DNA from: Streptomyces sp. S.PB5
Lineage (GTDB): Bacteria; Actinomycetota; Actinomycetes; Streptomycetales; Streptomycetaceae
Assembly (NCBI RefSeq): GCF_030403745.1
Contig: NZ_JAQMWP010000016.1
Location: 1 to 64,000, forward strand
DNA: 64,000 bases
Direction: 5' to 3'
Notes under the pieces: generated by a model
Database searches by the model: none
What the model was told of the DNA's origin: nothing
What the model saw: only the letters and a program-made list of their open reading frames with translations
Shown here: in pieces, positions 17,307 to 25,663 of the stretch
Numbering within the stretch: position 1 is the first letter of the stretch
Layout: the number at the start of each line of letters is the position of its first letter
Translations under genes and position numbers: made by a program

Positions 17307-17787
17307 CCTTTTCGCTGCCCTGGACTTGGTCCGTCCCGCCTGAGCCGTTCATATCGCGCCATGTCTTTGCTTCCGTTTCCAGCCAACAGGAAATCCTTAT
17401 ATCACCGGGCCCCAAACCTCCAACATGCGAATCTATGGGAATCTTTTTACCTTCCATCAGGCATGGGCACTCAGCGTCACCTTCAGTCGGCACCCCGTAC
17501 CATCACGGATGACAACACGGCAAATCCCGGATTAACACTCAACAAAAGACCGATGCGGAAATCCTGTGGATCGCCAGCTAGAAAGCGCTGTCCAGATACC
17601 TCCCTGTACAGTGTTGACTACATCCGCTTTGCCCCAAGTCACACATCCGTGTAGCCTTCAACGTTTTCCCACCATGCCCTTGACCGGCATCGCCGGCACC
17701 TCTTACGTTTCTGGCGTCGGGATCATGCGTTTCCCCCGGATAACGGGAATCACGAAGCGCATACCGTGTAACCAACTGGAGGATGAA
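17307..17787. other. 480-bp stretch without a supported gene, upstream of the peptide gene
   Basis: The stretch is markedly richer in A and T than the AICE core. The only open frames are short and have no family look. It probably holds the promoter of the peptide gene at 17788; TTGACT occurs at about 17613, but no convincing -10 box follows at the right distance. It marks the junction between AICE core and right-hand cargo. Confidence 0.4.
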
Positions 17788-17862
17788 ATGAAGAAGATCG
17801 TCAAGATCATCAGCGGCATCACCCTCGCCAACCCGGCCAAGGCGGAGCGCCGCGACCACTGA
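17788..17862 (+). CDS. 24-residue peptide; candidate precursor of a small bioactive peptide
   Basis: The frame starts with MKKIVKIISGITLA, a cationic amphipathic segment, and ends in the charged ERRDH. A strong GGAGG lies at 17778-17782, five bases before ATG 17788, too good to be incidental for so small a frame. It has Lys/Ile content unlike spurious high-GC frames. Directly downstream are a 16-bp perfect hairpin and then a four-gene operon for membrane, export and peptidase functions. That order (precursor, attenuator, maturation and export) is typical of bacteriocin or RiPP loci. No known precursor family is recognised; it could instead be a regulatory leader peptide. Confidence 0.5.
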   Translation: MKKIVKIISGITLANPAKAERRDH

Positions 17863-17876
17863 GTCACGGACTCAAA

Positions 17877-17914
17877 GGACCGCCCGGCCCCGCGAGAACG
17901 GGGCCGGGCGGTCC
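17877..17914 (+). terminator. 16-bp perfect hairpin between peptide gene and operon (attenuator-like)
   Basis: GGACCGCCCGGCCCCG (17877-17892) pairs perfectly with 17899-17914, loop CGAGAA. It starts 14 bases after the peptide stop; a smaller hairpin GAGTC-ACG-GACTC lies at 17861-17873. No T-run follows. Its place suggests partial termination, giving more peptide mRNA than operon mRNA. Confidence 0.7.
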
Positions 17915-17951
17915 ACTCCGCTTGAAGCCCGCTTCGGAATAATGGGATTCA

Positions 17952-18305
17952 ATGTCACGAATCGACCTAGTCAGTGCCGCGCAGGTATTGGTGACGGTAC
18001 TCGTTGTCTTGAGGATGATCTGGGTCGGCTTTCTTCGAGAATCAGGGAAAGTTCTCAGTTGGCCGATGTTCACACTCGGCTGTTCCGTGATCGTCAACCT
18101 TAGAGCGGGCGATGCCGAAGCTGCCGAGGACATCAACATTTTCGAGATCTTGCCATCGGGGGAGTTCGCAATCTCTCTTAGCGAACTTCAGTTGGTAGTC
18201 GACTACGTATCCACCGAGCACGGCCAAGTAAATGGCACTGGCCGCATGCTCTGGGCTGAGGGTGAAAAGCCGATCACCGTCGAGGACAGTCATGTGGTTT
18301 CTTGA
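17952..18305 (+). CDS. 117-aa protein with one N-terminal membrane helix (SdpA/DUF5819-like?)
   Basis: Residues 8-28 form one hydrophobic helix, followed by SGKVLSWPMFTLG and a predicted beta-rich soluble region containing INIFEILPSGEF. The W-P-M-F segment after one helix recalls SdpA- and DUF5819-type proteins, which accompany HTTM/SdpB membrane proteins (helix, then a W-x-x-F element), but the match is weak and no family is certain. It overlaps the HTTM gene by 14 bp. The ribosome site is poor (GGGATTC), so expression may depend on coupling. Confidence 0.5.
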   Translation: MSRIDLVSAAQVLVTVLVVLRMIWVGFLRESGKVLSWPMFTLGCSVIVNLRAGDAEAAEDINIFEILPSGEFAISLSELQLVVDYVSTEHGQVNGTGRMLWAEGEKPITVEDSHVVS

Positions 18306-19137
18306 CGCGCTTACCTCCGGATTCTCGACTCCAACATCTGAAATCCGGCTCCAATATTTCCGCATCCTGATCGGTCTCGCATGCTTCGCCAAGTTTGCGT
18401 TAGCGCTGCTCCATCGCGGATGGTTCCGCCTCGAACGGGGCGGATACACACACTACGCGCTGCAACGTCGGATGGGAAAGGAGCAGGCAGATCTAATCAG
18501 CACCACCTACCGACCCGTAGTTGCAATACGCCTCCTTGCGAGTGTTGCCGTAATCTGCGGAGTCGAACCAAAAATATCAGCACTACTGGTACTTGGTGGA
18601 CTTTTCTACGAGCTCATCTACGAGTATCGATACAACACCATATACATGGCTCTGATGGTTGCATGCCTGCTGCCCGCCGGAAATCTTGGCACTGGATTCT
18701 CATTTTCCGATCAAATTTCCTCAACAAACACCTGGGCACAGTTTCTGGCGGTTTTGATAACTCTTGACCTCTACTGGAACGGAGTGTGGCTGAAGGTTCG
18801 ATCGCCTCATTTCATGAGCGGATTACTGCTCGCGCAATACGTCCATGGAGCGGAAGAGGTCAAGGAGCGGTTGCCGTACAGGGAGTTCTTCTACCCGCGC
18901 CCAGTGCTGACAGCACTGGATGACAGCCCTGCCGGCATCAAGAAGTGGCGGCTCGCCGCGCAGGCCACAATAATCCTGGAGGTAGTGATCCCGATCGCGC
19001 TTTTCGTGCCGCAAGCTCGACCATGGGCCATCTCCATTGGCGTGCTGCTGCACACAGGTTTTGCGCTTTTGAAGCCTCGCGGAATCATCGGATTTTCCAT
19101 AGCTACACTAGCCAGCTACATCCTCTTTGTGCCGTAA
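18292..19137 (+). CDS. HTTM/SdpB-like multi-pass membrane protein
   Basis: The 281-residue protein starts MWFLDALTSGFSTPTSEIRL with GAGG upstream. It contains RILIGLACFAKFALALLHRGW and several more membrane helices (LLASVAVICGVEPKISALLVLG; IYMALMVACLLPAGNLG; QFLAVLITLDLYWNGVWLK). The layout and the RILIGL opening are those of HTTM-domain proteins, the group that includes SdpB of Bacillus and vitamin K-dependent gamma-carboxylase-like proteins. In Bacillus, SdpA and SdpB are needed to mature the SdpC toxin. Its role here is unproven, but it sits with a one-helix protein, an exporter and a peptidase. It starts within the preceding gene and ends 12 bp before the LysE gene. Confidence 0.65.
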   Translation: MWFLDALTSGFSTPTSEIRLQYFRILIGLACFAKFALALLHRGWFRLERGGYTHYALQRRMGKEQADLISTTYRPVVAIRLLASVAVICGVEPKISALLVLGGLFYELIYEYRYNTIYMALMVACLLPAGNLGTGFSFSDQISSTNTWAQFLAVLITLDLYWNGVWLKVRSPHFMSGLLLAQYVHGAEEVKERLPYREFFYPRPVLTALDDSPAGIKKWRLAAQATIILEVVIPIALFVPQARPWAISIGVLLHTGFALLKPRGIIGFSIATLASYILFVP

Positions 19138-19149
19138 AGGGATCGCCTC

Positions 19150-19803
19150 ATGAGCGTACTATCGGAGATTGGCGCCTTCGTCGCTGTTGCTACTGTTCTC
19201 ACTATTACTCCAGGATTGGACACCACTCTCGTCCTCCGCGCAGCGGCGAGTCAGGGAACACGGAACGCTTACGCGACCGTCTTCGGTATTAGCGTGGGAG
19301 TACTGTGCTGGGGCTTGGCTGCCGCTGTCGGGGCAAGTGCGATTCTCGCAGCCTCGCCGACTGCCTACACGGTGCTCTGCGTCGCGGGCGCCGCTTACTT
19401 GATCTGGCTGGGAATCGGCATGCTCCGTCGTGCCCGAACCAGAGGAAGGGGGGCGGGTGTCTCCGAAGCTGATGCCGGGAGTTCATCAGCAGGTGAGCTT
19501 CCCATTCGCTCATGGTCGCGCGGGTTCTTTTCGAACCTGCTGAATCCCCGTTTCGGTCTATTCTACATGGCAATGTTGCCTCAGTTCATCCCGGAAGGGG
19601 CTCCTCATTTCCTAATGGGGCTCCTCCTGGCCTTGATCCACAACGCTATCGATTTGATTTGGTTCAGCCTACTGATACTCGGTGTCCACTTTCTGGGGCA
19701 TTGGCTCAACAAGCCAACGGTTCAACGCGGCCTGGATTGCGTCGCTGGCGTGGTTGTAATTGCCTTCGGCGCCAAGCTGGTCATTCCCGTCCTACTGCCG
19801 TAG
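19150..19803 (+). CDS. LysE/RhtB-family exporter
   Basis: The 217-residue protein has five to six membrane helices and the LysE signature near the start (VATVLTITPGLDTTLVLRAAASQG) and FFSNLLNPRFGLFYMAMLPQF in the second half. The family exports amino acids, small peptides and related compounds by proton antiport. It is separated by 12 bp from the HTTM gene and 9 bp from the PepE gene, with an AAAGGGA ribosome site. In this operon it could export a peptide-derived product or protect the producer, which is inference. Confidence 0.85.
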   Translation: MSVLSEIGAFVAVATVLTITPGLDTTLVLRAAASQGTRNAYATVFGISVGVLCWGLAAAVGASAILAASPTAYTVLCVAGAAYLIWLGIGMLRRARTRGRGAGVSEADAGSSSAGELPIRSWSRGFFSNLLNPRFGLFYMAMLPQFIPEGAPHFLMGLLLALIHNAIDLIWFSLLILGVHFLGHWLNKPTVQRGLDCVAGVVVIAFGAKLVIPVLLP

Positions 19804-19812
19804 AGAGGCGCC

Positions 19813-20532
19813 ATGGAACTACTACTGCTTTCGAACTCCACAGCGTTCGGGCGAAAGTACCTGGAACACGCGTTGGAGCCGATATCAGAAGCGTTGGGCG
19901 GGACAAAAGAAGTCCTTTTCGTACCCTTCGCCTTGGCCGATCATGATGGATACACCTCCGAGGCCGCCGAAGCTCTCGCCCCCTTGGGGGTGAAAGTCAG
20001 AGGCGCGCACACCGGCAACTCGGTTGACCTTGTAAAAGATGCAGAAGCAATATTCATCGGCGGAGGTAACAGCTTCCGCCTACTTAAAGCGCTGCACGCT
20101 CAGGGTCTCGTTCCTGTCATTCGCGACCGCATCCGAGGCGGCGTCCCCTACATGGGATCAAGTGCGGGGACAAATATGGCTTGTCCCACCCTACGCACCA
20201 CGAATGACATGCCCATCGTTCAGCCGACAACGTTTGATGCGCTGAGCTTGGTGCCGTTCCAGATAAATCCCCACTATGTTGAGCGCAGTCCTGACAGCAC
20301 TCACATGGGAGAAACCCGCTCCAAGCGACTGGAAGAGTTCCTTGAGGAGAACGATGTTCCTGTCGTGGCGATGCGAGAGGGGACGTGGCTCCGGCGATCC
20401 GCTGACCGTCTGGCCCTCGGCGGCTCTGAAGCGGGAGGTGTGCTCTTCCGGCGTGGGTCCTCGCCTGTGCAGCTCCGCCGGAACGCTGATCTCAGCGACC
20501 TACTCGAGGTTCCAGCTCGCTTCGACCTATGA
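19813..20532 (+). CDS. pepE: Peptidase E (S51 family, alpha-aspartyl dipeptidase-like)
   Basis: The 239-residue protein shows the S51 hallmarks: IFIGGGNSFRLL near 79-90 and YMGSSAGTNMACPTL with nucleophile Ser, then PFQINPHYVERS with the catalytic His. Peptidase E cleaves Asp-Xaa dipeptides; related cyanophycinases cleave other Asp-linked peptides. GAGAGG precedes ATG 19813. As the last gene of the operon it could remove part of a peptide or recycle it. A terminator-like hairpin lies at 20711-20741. Confidence 0.85.
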   Translation: MELLLLSNSTAFGRKYLEHALEPISEALGGTKEVLFVPFALADHDGYTSEAAEALAPLGVKVRGAHTGNSVDLVKDAEAIFIGGGNSFRLLKALHAQGLVPVIRDRIRGGVPYMGSSAGTNMACPTLRTTNDMPIVQPTTFDALSLVPFQINPHYVERSPDSTHMGETRSKRLEEFLEENDVPVVAMREGTWLRRSADRLALGGSEAGGVLFRRGSSPVQLRRNADLSDLLEVPARFDL

Positions 20533-20710
20533 GACGGCCGGAACCCTGGACCGTAGGCCCGTGAAGGGCACCAAGGAACTTCGTGCCCCCACCAGCGCAT
20601 AAGCCCTGGTCACAACCACGGCTCGCGGCTGCAACATGGTCCACGCCTGGTCCACACGCACTGATCCACAACGCAACAGGGCCGGATCAAGGTGAGACAG
20701 ACCCCATAGA

Positions 20711-20741
20711 GAAGGGGCCCCTCATCGAGGAACACCCCTTC
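20711..20741 (+). terminator. Terminator-like hairpin after pepE
   Basis: GAAGGGG (20711-20717) pairs with CCCCTTC (20735-20741), loop 17. It is the last structured element before attR and closes the cargo operon. The rest of 20533-20762 contains no gene. Confidence 0.45.
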
Positions 20742-20762
20742 TGACCAGCACGTCTCTGATCT

Positions 20763-20816
20763 GCGGAAGCGGTGGGATTCGAACCCACGGTGACGTTCTC
20801 ACGCCACTACGGTTTC
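20763..20816 (-). other. attR: 3' half of a tRNA-Ser-like sequence
   Basis: Read on the minus strand from 20816, GAAACCGT continues into a variable arm GTGGCGT-GAGA-ACGTCAC with a G-T wobble, then the T arm GTGGG-TTCGAAT-CCCAC and CGCTTCCGC. Joined to the left end in the excised circle it would give a nearly complete serine tRNA shape with anticodon UGA. The acceptor halves (GGTGGGT and CGCTTCC) do not pair, so the joined sequence is probably not a working tRNA but an extended attP identity segment. The integration junction with nicT is at 20816/20817. Confidence 0.65.
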
Positions 20817-21138
20817 GTGAACCGTTTCCTCACACGCCTGACGGGATCCCTCAGCAAGCCGTGGCAGATGTACCCCCTGGGTCTGCTCTTCGGCCTCGGC
20901 TTCGACACCGCCAGGGAGATCGCCCTGCTGGTTCTGGCCGGCACCGGAGCCGCCTCGGGCCTGCCCTGGTACGCAATCCTCTGCCTTCCGGTGCTGTTCG
21001 CCGCGGGAATGACCCTGCTGGACACGATCGACGGTTCTTTCATGAACTTCGCCTACGGCTCGGCGTTCAGCAAGCCGGTCCGTAAGGTCTACTACAACCT
21101 GACTGTCACCGGCCTCTCAGTGGCCGTCGCCCTCCTGG
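20817..21138 (+). pseudogene. nicT: NicT, middle piece (2 of 3)
   Basis: From VNRFLTRLTG the frame continues KPWQMYPLGLLFGLGFDTAR, the second NiCoT signature, through LDTIDGSFMNFAYGSAFSKP and KVYYNLTVTGLSVAVALL. It then runs into the TIR of the next element, which supplies a TAG stop at 21141-21143. The in-frame stretch upstream of 20817 is tRNA-derived and not part of the protein. The piece begins exactly where the left piece ends (RGF/VNR), with no codon lost. A leading ATG at 20772 exists by chance. Confidence 0.85.
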
Positions 21139-21163
21139 TGTAGCTTCGCAATTGGGATGTCCC
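21139..21163 (+). repeat. Left terminal inverted repeat of the SARP element
   Basis: It begins TGTAG and shares TTCGCAAT with the right end. CCTGG immediately precedes it. A GGGACAC motif 58 bases inside this end recurs near the right end in the same orientation relative to the terminus, at a similar distance (25998-26004). These could be transposase-binding repeats. Bases 21164-21603 contain no gene I can support. Confidence 0.75.
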
Positions 21164-21603
21164 TTTCTCATTGACGGTGGCCCTTGTCCGACCCATGGGA
21201 CACCGATGTGAGACGAACGCCTGCCCTGCCGCATGCGGTACCCCACGTTTTGTGAGAACACACCCTTGGAAACCACGCAGGGTGGAGCGGTAGGTGCCGC
21301 ACATCGACCCGCCAGAGTCTGCCGATGAGGGGCGCCGCCGAAGATGAGAGTTGACAGGGCCTCTGACCTGGGCGCTATCACTTCAACGCCTGTCGAGCTG
21401 GTGGAACTTCGAGTCAACGGAAACGGAAGCCGGCCTCGGCTGCGGTCTGCGGTTGCACCGTTGAGAGTCCAACGACGCCTTGATGCTCGCCCGCATGGAC
21501 GTCCGTAGGTGATAGTGCGCAGGTCAGAGCGTTGTTCACTCTCACTTGCACTATCAAGTTGGGCTCCACACTCTCATTTCGGCGTTCCGCGCTCAGCCGA
21601 ATG

Positions 21604-21641
21604 ATCTACGCTCCCACCTGGTGACAGGTGGGAGCGTAGAT
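21604..21641 (-). terminator. 16-bp perfect hairpin after the secreted-protein gene
   Basis: ATCTACGCTCCCACCT (21604-21619) pairs perfectly with 21626-21641, loop of six bases. It lies 26 bases beyond the stop of the minus-strand gene ending at 21667 and should stop its transcription. Confidence 0.75.
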
Positions 21642-21666
21642 AGTCGTTCGAGGCTAGGAGGCTGCT

Positions 21667-22188
21667 TCAGCAGATGCTGATCCACTCCGTTGCGTACAGG
21701 ATTTCGTCGGTGATGCCGAACCTGCCGTTTCCGAAGGACGCGATCTCCGCTTGTGAAGCGTTGTAGAGCCGCACCCTTGCGCCACCGTACTGGTTGTTTA
21801 CGAGAGCGCCCGCGTTGATGAAGTCGTAGACCTTCCGCCATCCGCACCTATACATGACGAAACCGGAGTGCGTTCCATCGCCATCTCCCACGGTGATGCA
21901 TGCGTAACCATTAAGATCCTCGGTCTGGCAGAGATCCAGGAGACGCTTTCGGGCTTCAGCGGAATCCAGCGCAACCTTAGTCTCGCCTGAGTAGAGCGGA
22001 ACGACCCGAGGGTTCCAGGCCGCAGGTGCGACAACGTTCGTGGCCGACCTTGATTCGATGGCTGTCGATGCGGCTGTTGCCGACGTCGGCGACAGCGCGA
22101 TCATGGTCAGCACCGCCAGTACCAACCCGACGAGCACTACTAGTGCCCTGCGTGCGCGCCCAGGCCCGAGCATGCTGTGAGTTCGCAT
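21667..22188 (-). CDS. Secreted protein of unknown function
   Basis: The 173-residue protein has a clear signal peptide: a basic start (MRTHSMLGPGRARRA), hydrophobic VLVVLVGLVLAVLTMIALS, then TSATAA as likely cleavage site. The mature part contains WNPRVVPLYSGETKVALDSAEARKR, three Cys (CQTED, CITVG, YRCGW) and a fourth at the C-terminus (WISIC), suggesting disulphides. ATG 22188 was chosen because AGGAGG lies just upstream on the minus strand. The gene is downstream of the SARP regulator on the same strand with a 255-bp gap. No family is recognised. Confidence 0.7.
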   Translation of the reverse strand: MRTHSMLGPGRARRALVVLVGLVLAVLTMIALSPTSATAASTAIESRSATNVVAPAAWNPRVVPLYSGETKVALDSAEARKRLLDLCQTEDLNGYACITVGDGDGTHSGFVMYRCGWRKVYDFINAGALVNNQYGGARVRLYNASQAEIASFGNGRFGITDEILYATEWISIC

Positions 22189-22443
22189 CAGTCCTCCTGA
22201 CTGTGTGTTCATTGCCCGCACCGCCGACGCGCCTGCGGACAGCGCCGTCCCGAGGCATGGGATCACGCTCCGGATCAGGTGCGGTCGAGGAGCAGGAGGC
22301 CGCCGAAGCCAGCTGCCGGCGAGGCCTGGCCGACACCGAGCCGCAGCGCGGACCGCGTGGCCGGGGCATGGGCACACCAGACATCGGCGATTCCCGTTGT
22401 TGTGGGCCGAAGTGGTCAGGTGCACGACGTTAGGGGGCGCGGC

Positions 22444-25400
22444 TCAAGGAAAACTGCGGAGATTCTGCGGCTCGGCCGTGGGGGGCGGTGGGACGGCCGG
22501 GGGCAGCGCCGGACGCGAGGAGATCTCTGTACACCGGCCGCGGGGGGACGACGTCGGGTCTGGCACGGTGAAGGGCTCGCCCGCCTCCCTGCTCCCGAAA
22601 CGGCGGAACGTGGCCCTTGCCTCGTCCTGTGCCGCAGCCGCCTCGCTCCACCGCTCGAGACGCCACTGGGCCTCGGCCAGATCACGCAGGGTGCGAGCCC
22701 GCCACAGCGGCAGGCCCAGTGAGTCCCACCATTCCAGCGCCCGGCTCAGGAAGCCGCAGGCATCCTCCGGCCGGTCAGCGGCGAGTTCCATCTCACCCCA
22801 TGTGCGCAGGACCAGCGCCTGGCCGAAGCCGTCTTCCATCTCGCGGCAGACGTCCAGCGCCTCCCGCAACAGTTCCCGAGCCTTGGCCTCCCGCCCCTGT
22901 CGAATCCAGGTCTTGGCCAACGCCTGCGCGGCGTACGCGGCCATCAGCCGGTCCCCCGACGCACGCAGCGTGGCAAGCGCCCGTGCACCGTCGCGCGCCG
23001 CGCCTTCCCAGTCGCCTGCCGCGCGCCTGGTGATGCCGAGGGAGCGCAGTACGAGGCCGACGCCGTGCTCGTCACCGGCCGCCTGGTACTGGCGCTGCGC
23101 TGCGGCCAGTTCGTCGCGGGCCTGCCCCAGCCGGCCGACCTCCGTCAGGATCCTGCCGCGGCTGTGCCGCGCCCCGGCCCGGGCGCCGGTGTCCGGGTGG
23201 GAGGGCAGCAGAGGGTGGGCCCGGTCCAGGGCGGCCAGAGCCGACGCGAACTCCCCCTTCTCCACGAGAACCCCGCTCAGTTTCAGCAGGGTCACCACCA
23301 GACCGTCGGTGTCGCGCGTGTCCTCGTACACCCGAAGGGCTTGACCGTAATAGTCGACGGCCTCGTCGAAACGATCCTGCTCGCTGCGCAGCCAGCCCAG
23401 ACCCGCCAGCAGCAGTGCCTCCGCCGCGTGATCGCCATCCCGGCGTGCGGCCTCCAGAGCCACGGAGTGGGTGTGCCACCAGGAGTGGAACCGGTTGTGC
23501 ACCGCAAACGAGGAGGCGCACAAGGCGGTCGCCAGATCGGTGGCGAGCTGGCCGAGCCCTACCTCGGTGGCCCGCTCGACCATGCGCACGAGCGCCGACT
23601 GCTCCGCCTCGAACCACGCATCCGGCGCGGCGAGCACTGCTACCCGGACCTCGCCGTCGATCACCGTCGCCGGGCCGCGCGCGGAGGGGCGCGGACGCAG
23701 CAGCCGTACAGGGGTGCCTCTGGACGCCTCCTCGATCAGAGCCAGCCACCAGCCACCGGCGCGGCCGGCCGCCGCATGCAATACGTGAGCCTCGTCCTCG
23801 GCCACGGCACGCTCATGGGCGAATAACCGGGTCAGGTCGTGCAGGCGGTAGCGGACGATGCCGGTACCGTCCATTCCAGCAACCTGAACTAACTGCGCGC
23901 GGACCAACTCGTCGACGACGTCCTCGCCGTCCTCGGCATCCCTCTCCAGCAGGACGGCGACGAGCCACGCCGGGAAGTCGGGCACCCCGAGCCAGCCGAT
24001 CCGTCTCAGTCCTTTCTGCGCCAGGGGGGATATACCCGCGTAACTGAGCACGAGGCTGCCACGCACCTCCAGATCGCCAATGGCCAGTTCGTTCAGGCGC
24101 CGATGCTCTTCACGCAGCCGGCCAGCCAACCTGAGTAGTGTCAGGTCGGGGCGGGAGGACAGACGCGCTCCCGCGATCCGCACCGCGAGCGGCAAGTGCC
24201 CGCATAATCGGACGATCTCCAACGCCCGGCCGCGTTCGGCCTCGACCCGGGCGGATCCGGCGACACGCTCCAGAAGCTGGACGGAGTCCGCGTCGACCAG
24301 TTCGGGCAGGTCCAGCCGTCGGGCACCCTCCAGCGCCGCGAGCTGCGAACGGCTGGTGACCAGGCAGACGCAGCGCGGGCCACTGGGCAGCAGGGGACGC
24401 ACCTGACGCTCGTCGGCCGCGTCGTCGAGGACGACGAGCACACGACGGTCGGCGAGCAGGGTGCGGTAGAGGTCGACGCGTTCACCGGTCCGTCGCGGCA
24501 GGCTGTGCTCCGAAGCACCGAGGGCGAGCAGGAAGCGTCCGAGCACCTCGTCGGGCTTCCTGGATTGGCCCTGGGTGCCGTGCAACTCGGCGAACAACTG
24601 GCCGTCGGGAAAGCGATGGCGTAGCAGGTGAGCGGCGTGCACTGCCAGGGTTGTCTTGCCCATGCCTGGGGCTCCGGTGATCGTCAGCACCGGGTCCCGG
24701 AGATCACGCAGGTATCGGAGTTCGGCTGTACGCCCGGTGAAGTCAGGCGTGTCCGGCGGGAGCTGGCGGGGTGTCGGCGAGGCTGCGGGACAGCTGACGT
24801 GGGCGGACGGCTCGACGAATGCAGGAGGTCTGCCCTTGGACCCCTGCGACTGGTGGCCGAGTCGTGATCCGTCGCCTCGGCCTCCGAGGACCTGGCGATG
24901 GATCTCCCGCAGCGCGGGGCCCGGTTCGATGCCGAGTTCCTCGACGAGGATCCGCCGCCCTTCCTGGTAGCAGACCAGTGCGTCCGACTGCCTGCCCTGT
25001 CTGGTGAGGGCGAGCATGAGGTGCCCGCGCAGTCGCTCCCGCAGGGGATGGCGCTCGACCACGGCCGCCAGCTCGTTCACTGGTACGACGTCCCGGCCGA
25101 GCAGAGTGGCGGCGTCCAACAGGTCTTCCTGAACGTCCAGGCGCACCGTGGTCAGCCGACTGCGTTCGCCGGCCGCCCAGGCGCCCGAGGCTCCGCCCAA
25201 CGGCGCGCCGCGCCAGCAGCCCAGTGCCCGGAGGAACGCCGCCACGGCCTCCTCATGCCGGCCCTCGTCGGTCGCACGGCGGGCAGCCGCGGCACCGTCG
25301 GTGAATGCGTGTACGTCGATGTGGTGCGCCTCGAGTTCGAGCCGATAGGCGTCGCCCTCCCGGACCAACACGCCCGGGCCGAGGATCCTGCGCAGTGCCG

Positions 25401-25602
25401 AGACCTGCGTGTGCAGCGAGCTCCGGGGATCTTTGGGCAGCCGCTCGTCCCACAACGCGTCGATGATCCGGTGGACCGGCACCGCCCGGCCGCTCTCGCA
25501 GGCCAACAAGGCCAGTAACGTGCGCTGTCTGGGTCCACCGAGCGTGATCGCGCCGCGCTCGGTGTCCCGCACCCGGACAGGGCCCAGCACTTCGATGTCC
25601 AT
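22444..25602 (-). CDS. AfsR/SARP-family regulator (BTAD, NB-ARC, TPR)
   Basis: This 1,052-residue protein has an OmpR-type winged helix at residues 1-90 (LGGPRQRTLLALLACESGRA ... SLHTQVSALRRILG). A BTAD domain spans about 95-240 (ALVCYQEGRRILVEELGIEP). An NB-ARC ATPase has Walker A GAPGMGKTT near 310-317 and VLVVLDDAADERQ as Walker B. C-terminal TPR-like repeats follow. This is the architecture of AfsR and larger SARPs that activate antibiotic clusters. No biosynthetic cluster is adjacent, so targets may lie elsewhere. It is carried in the TIR-bounded element, so the regulator itself is mobile. Confidence 0.88.
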   Translation of the reverse strand: MDIEVLGPVRVRDTERGAITLGGPRQRTLLALLACESGRAVPVHRIIDALWDERLPKDPRSSLHTQVSALRRILGPGVLVREGDAYRLELEAHHIDVHAFTDGAAAARRATDEGRHEEAVAAFLRALGCWRGAPLGGASGAWAAGERSRLTTVRLDVQEDLLDAATLLGRDVVPVNELAAVVERHPLRERLRGHLMLALTRQGRQSDALVCYQEGRRILVEELGIEPGPALREIHRQVLGGRGDGSRLGHQSQGSKGRPPAFVEPSAHVSCPAASPTPRQLPPDTPDFTGRTAELRYLRDLRDPVLTITGAPGMGKTTLAVHAAHLLRHRFPDGQLFAELHGTQGQSRKPDEVLGRFLLALGASEHSLPRRTGERVDLYRTLLADRRVLVVLDDAADERQVRPLLPSGPRCVCLVTSRSQLAALEGARRLDLPELVDADSVQLLERVAGSARVEAERGRALEIVRLCGHLPLAVRIAGARLSSRPDLTLLRLAGRLREEHRRLNELAIGDLEVRGSLVLSYAGISPLAQKGLRRIGWLGVPDFPAWLVAVLLERDAEDGEDVVDELVRAQLVQVAGMDGTGIVRYRLHDLTRLFAHERAVAEDEAHVLHAAAGRAGGWWLALIEEASRGTPVRLLRPRPSARGPATVIDGEVRVAVLAAPDAWFEAEQSALVRMVERATEVGLGQLATDLATALCASSFAVHNRFHSWWHTHSVALEAARRDGDHAAEALLLAGLGWLRSEQDRFDEAVDYYGQALRVYEDTRDTDGLVVTLLKLSGVLVEKGEFASALAALDRAHPLLPSHPDTGARAGARHSRGRILTEVGRLGQARDELAAAQRQYQAAGDEHGVGLVLRSLGITRRAAGDWEGAARDGARALATLRASGDRLMAAYAAQALAKTWIRQGREAKARELLREALDVCREMEDGFGQALVLRTWGEMELAADRPEDACGFLSRALEWWDSLGLPLWRARTLRDLAEAQWRLERWSEAAAAQDEARATFRRFGSREAGEPFTVPDPTSSPRGRCTEISSRPALPPAVPPPPTAEPQNLRSFP

Positions 25603-25663
25603 GGATCATGCCCCCGGTTCACGCCGTTCCCTGTTGGTCAGTCAGGGCACGCACACCAAGAGT

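Larger units (their letters stand above)
5227..20816. mobile_element. AICE-like integrative element inserted in nicT (about 15.6 kb)
   Basis: The limits follow from splicing nicT: codons up to 5226 and from 20817 join in frame. The element encodes, in order, cargo ATPase/HEPN-like genes, Nudix protein, XRE-TPR regulator, small conserved AICE proteins, kinase-like protein, FtsK remnant, SpdB-like protein, RepSA-type initiator, excisionase, tyrosine integrase, and cargo beyond the integrase. This is the gene set of actinomycete integrative conjugative elements of the pSAM2 type. The ends carry the 5' and 3' halves of a serine-tRNA-like sequence. The full FtsK/TraB-type translocase is missing, so self-transfer is unlikely. 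The cargo at both ends is visibly poorer in GC than the core. Confidence 0.88.

Noticed and set aside
20772..20816. Start of an ORF (ATG 20772) as a gene start
   Set aside because: These codons are the complement of a tRNA T arm and variable arm; the real protein sequence is the middle of nicT.
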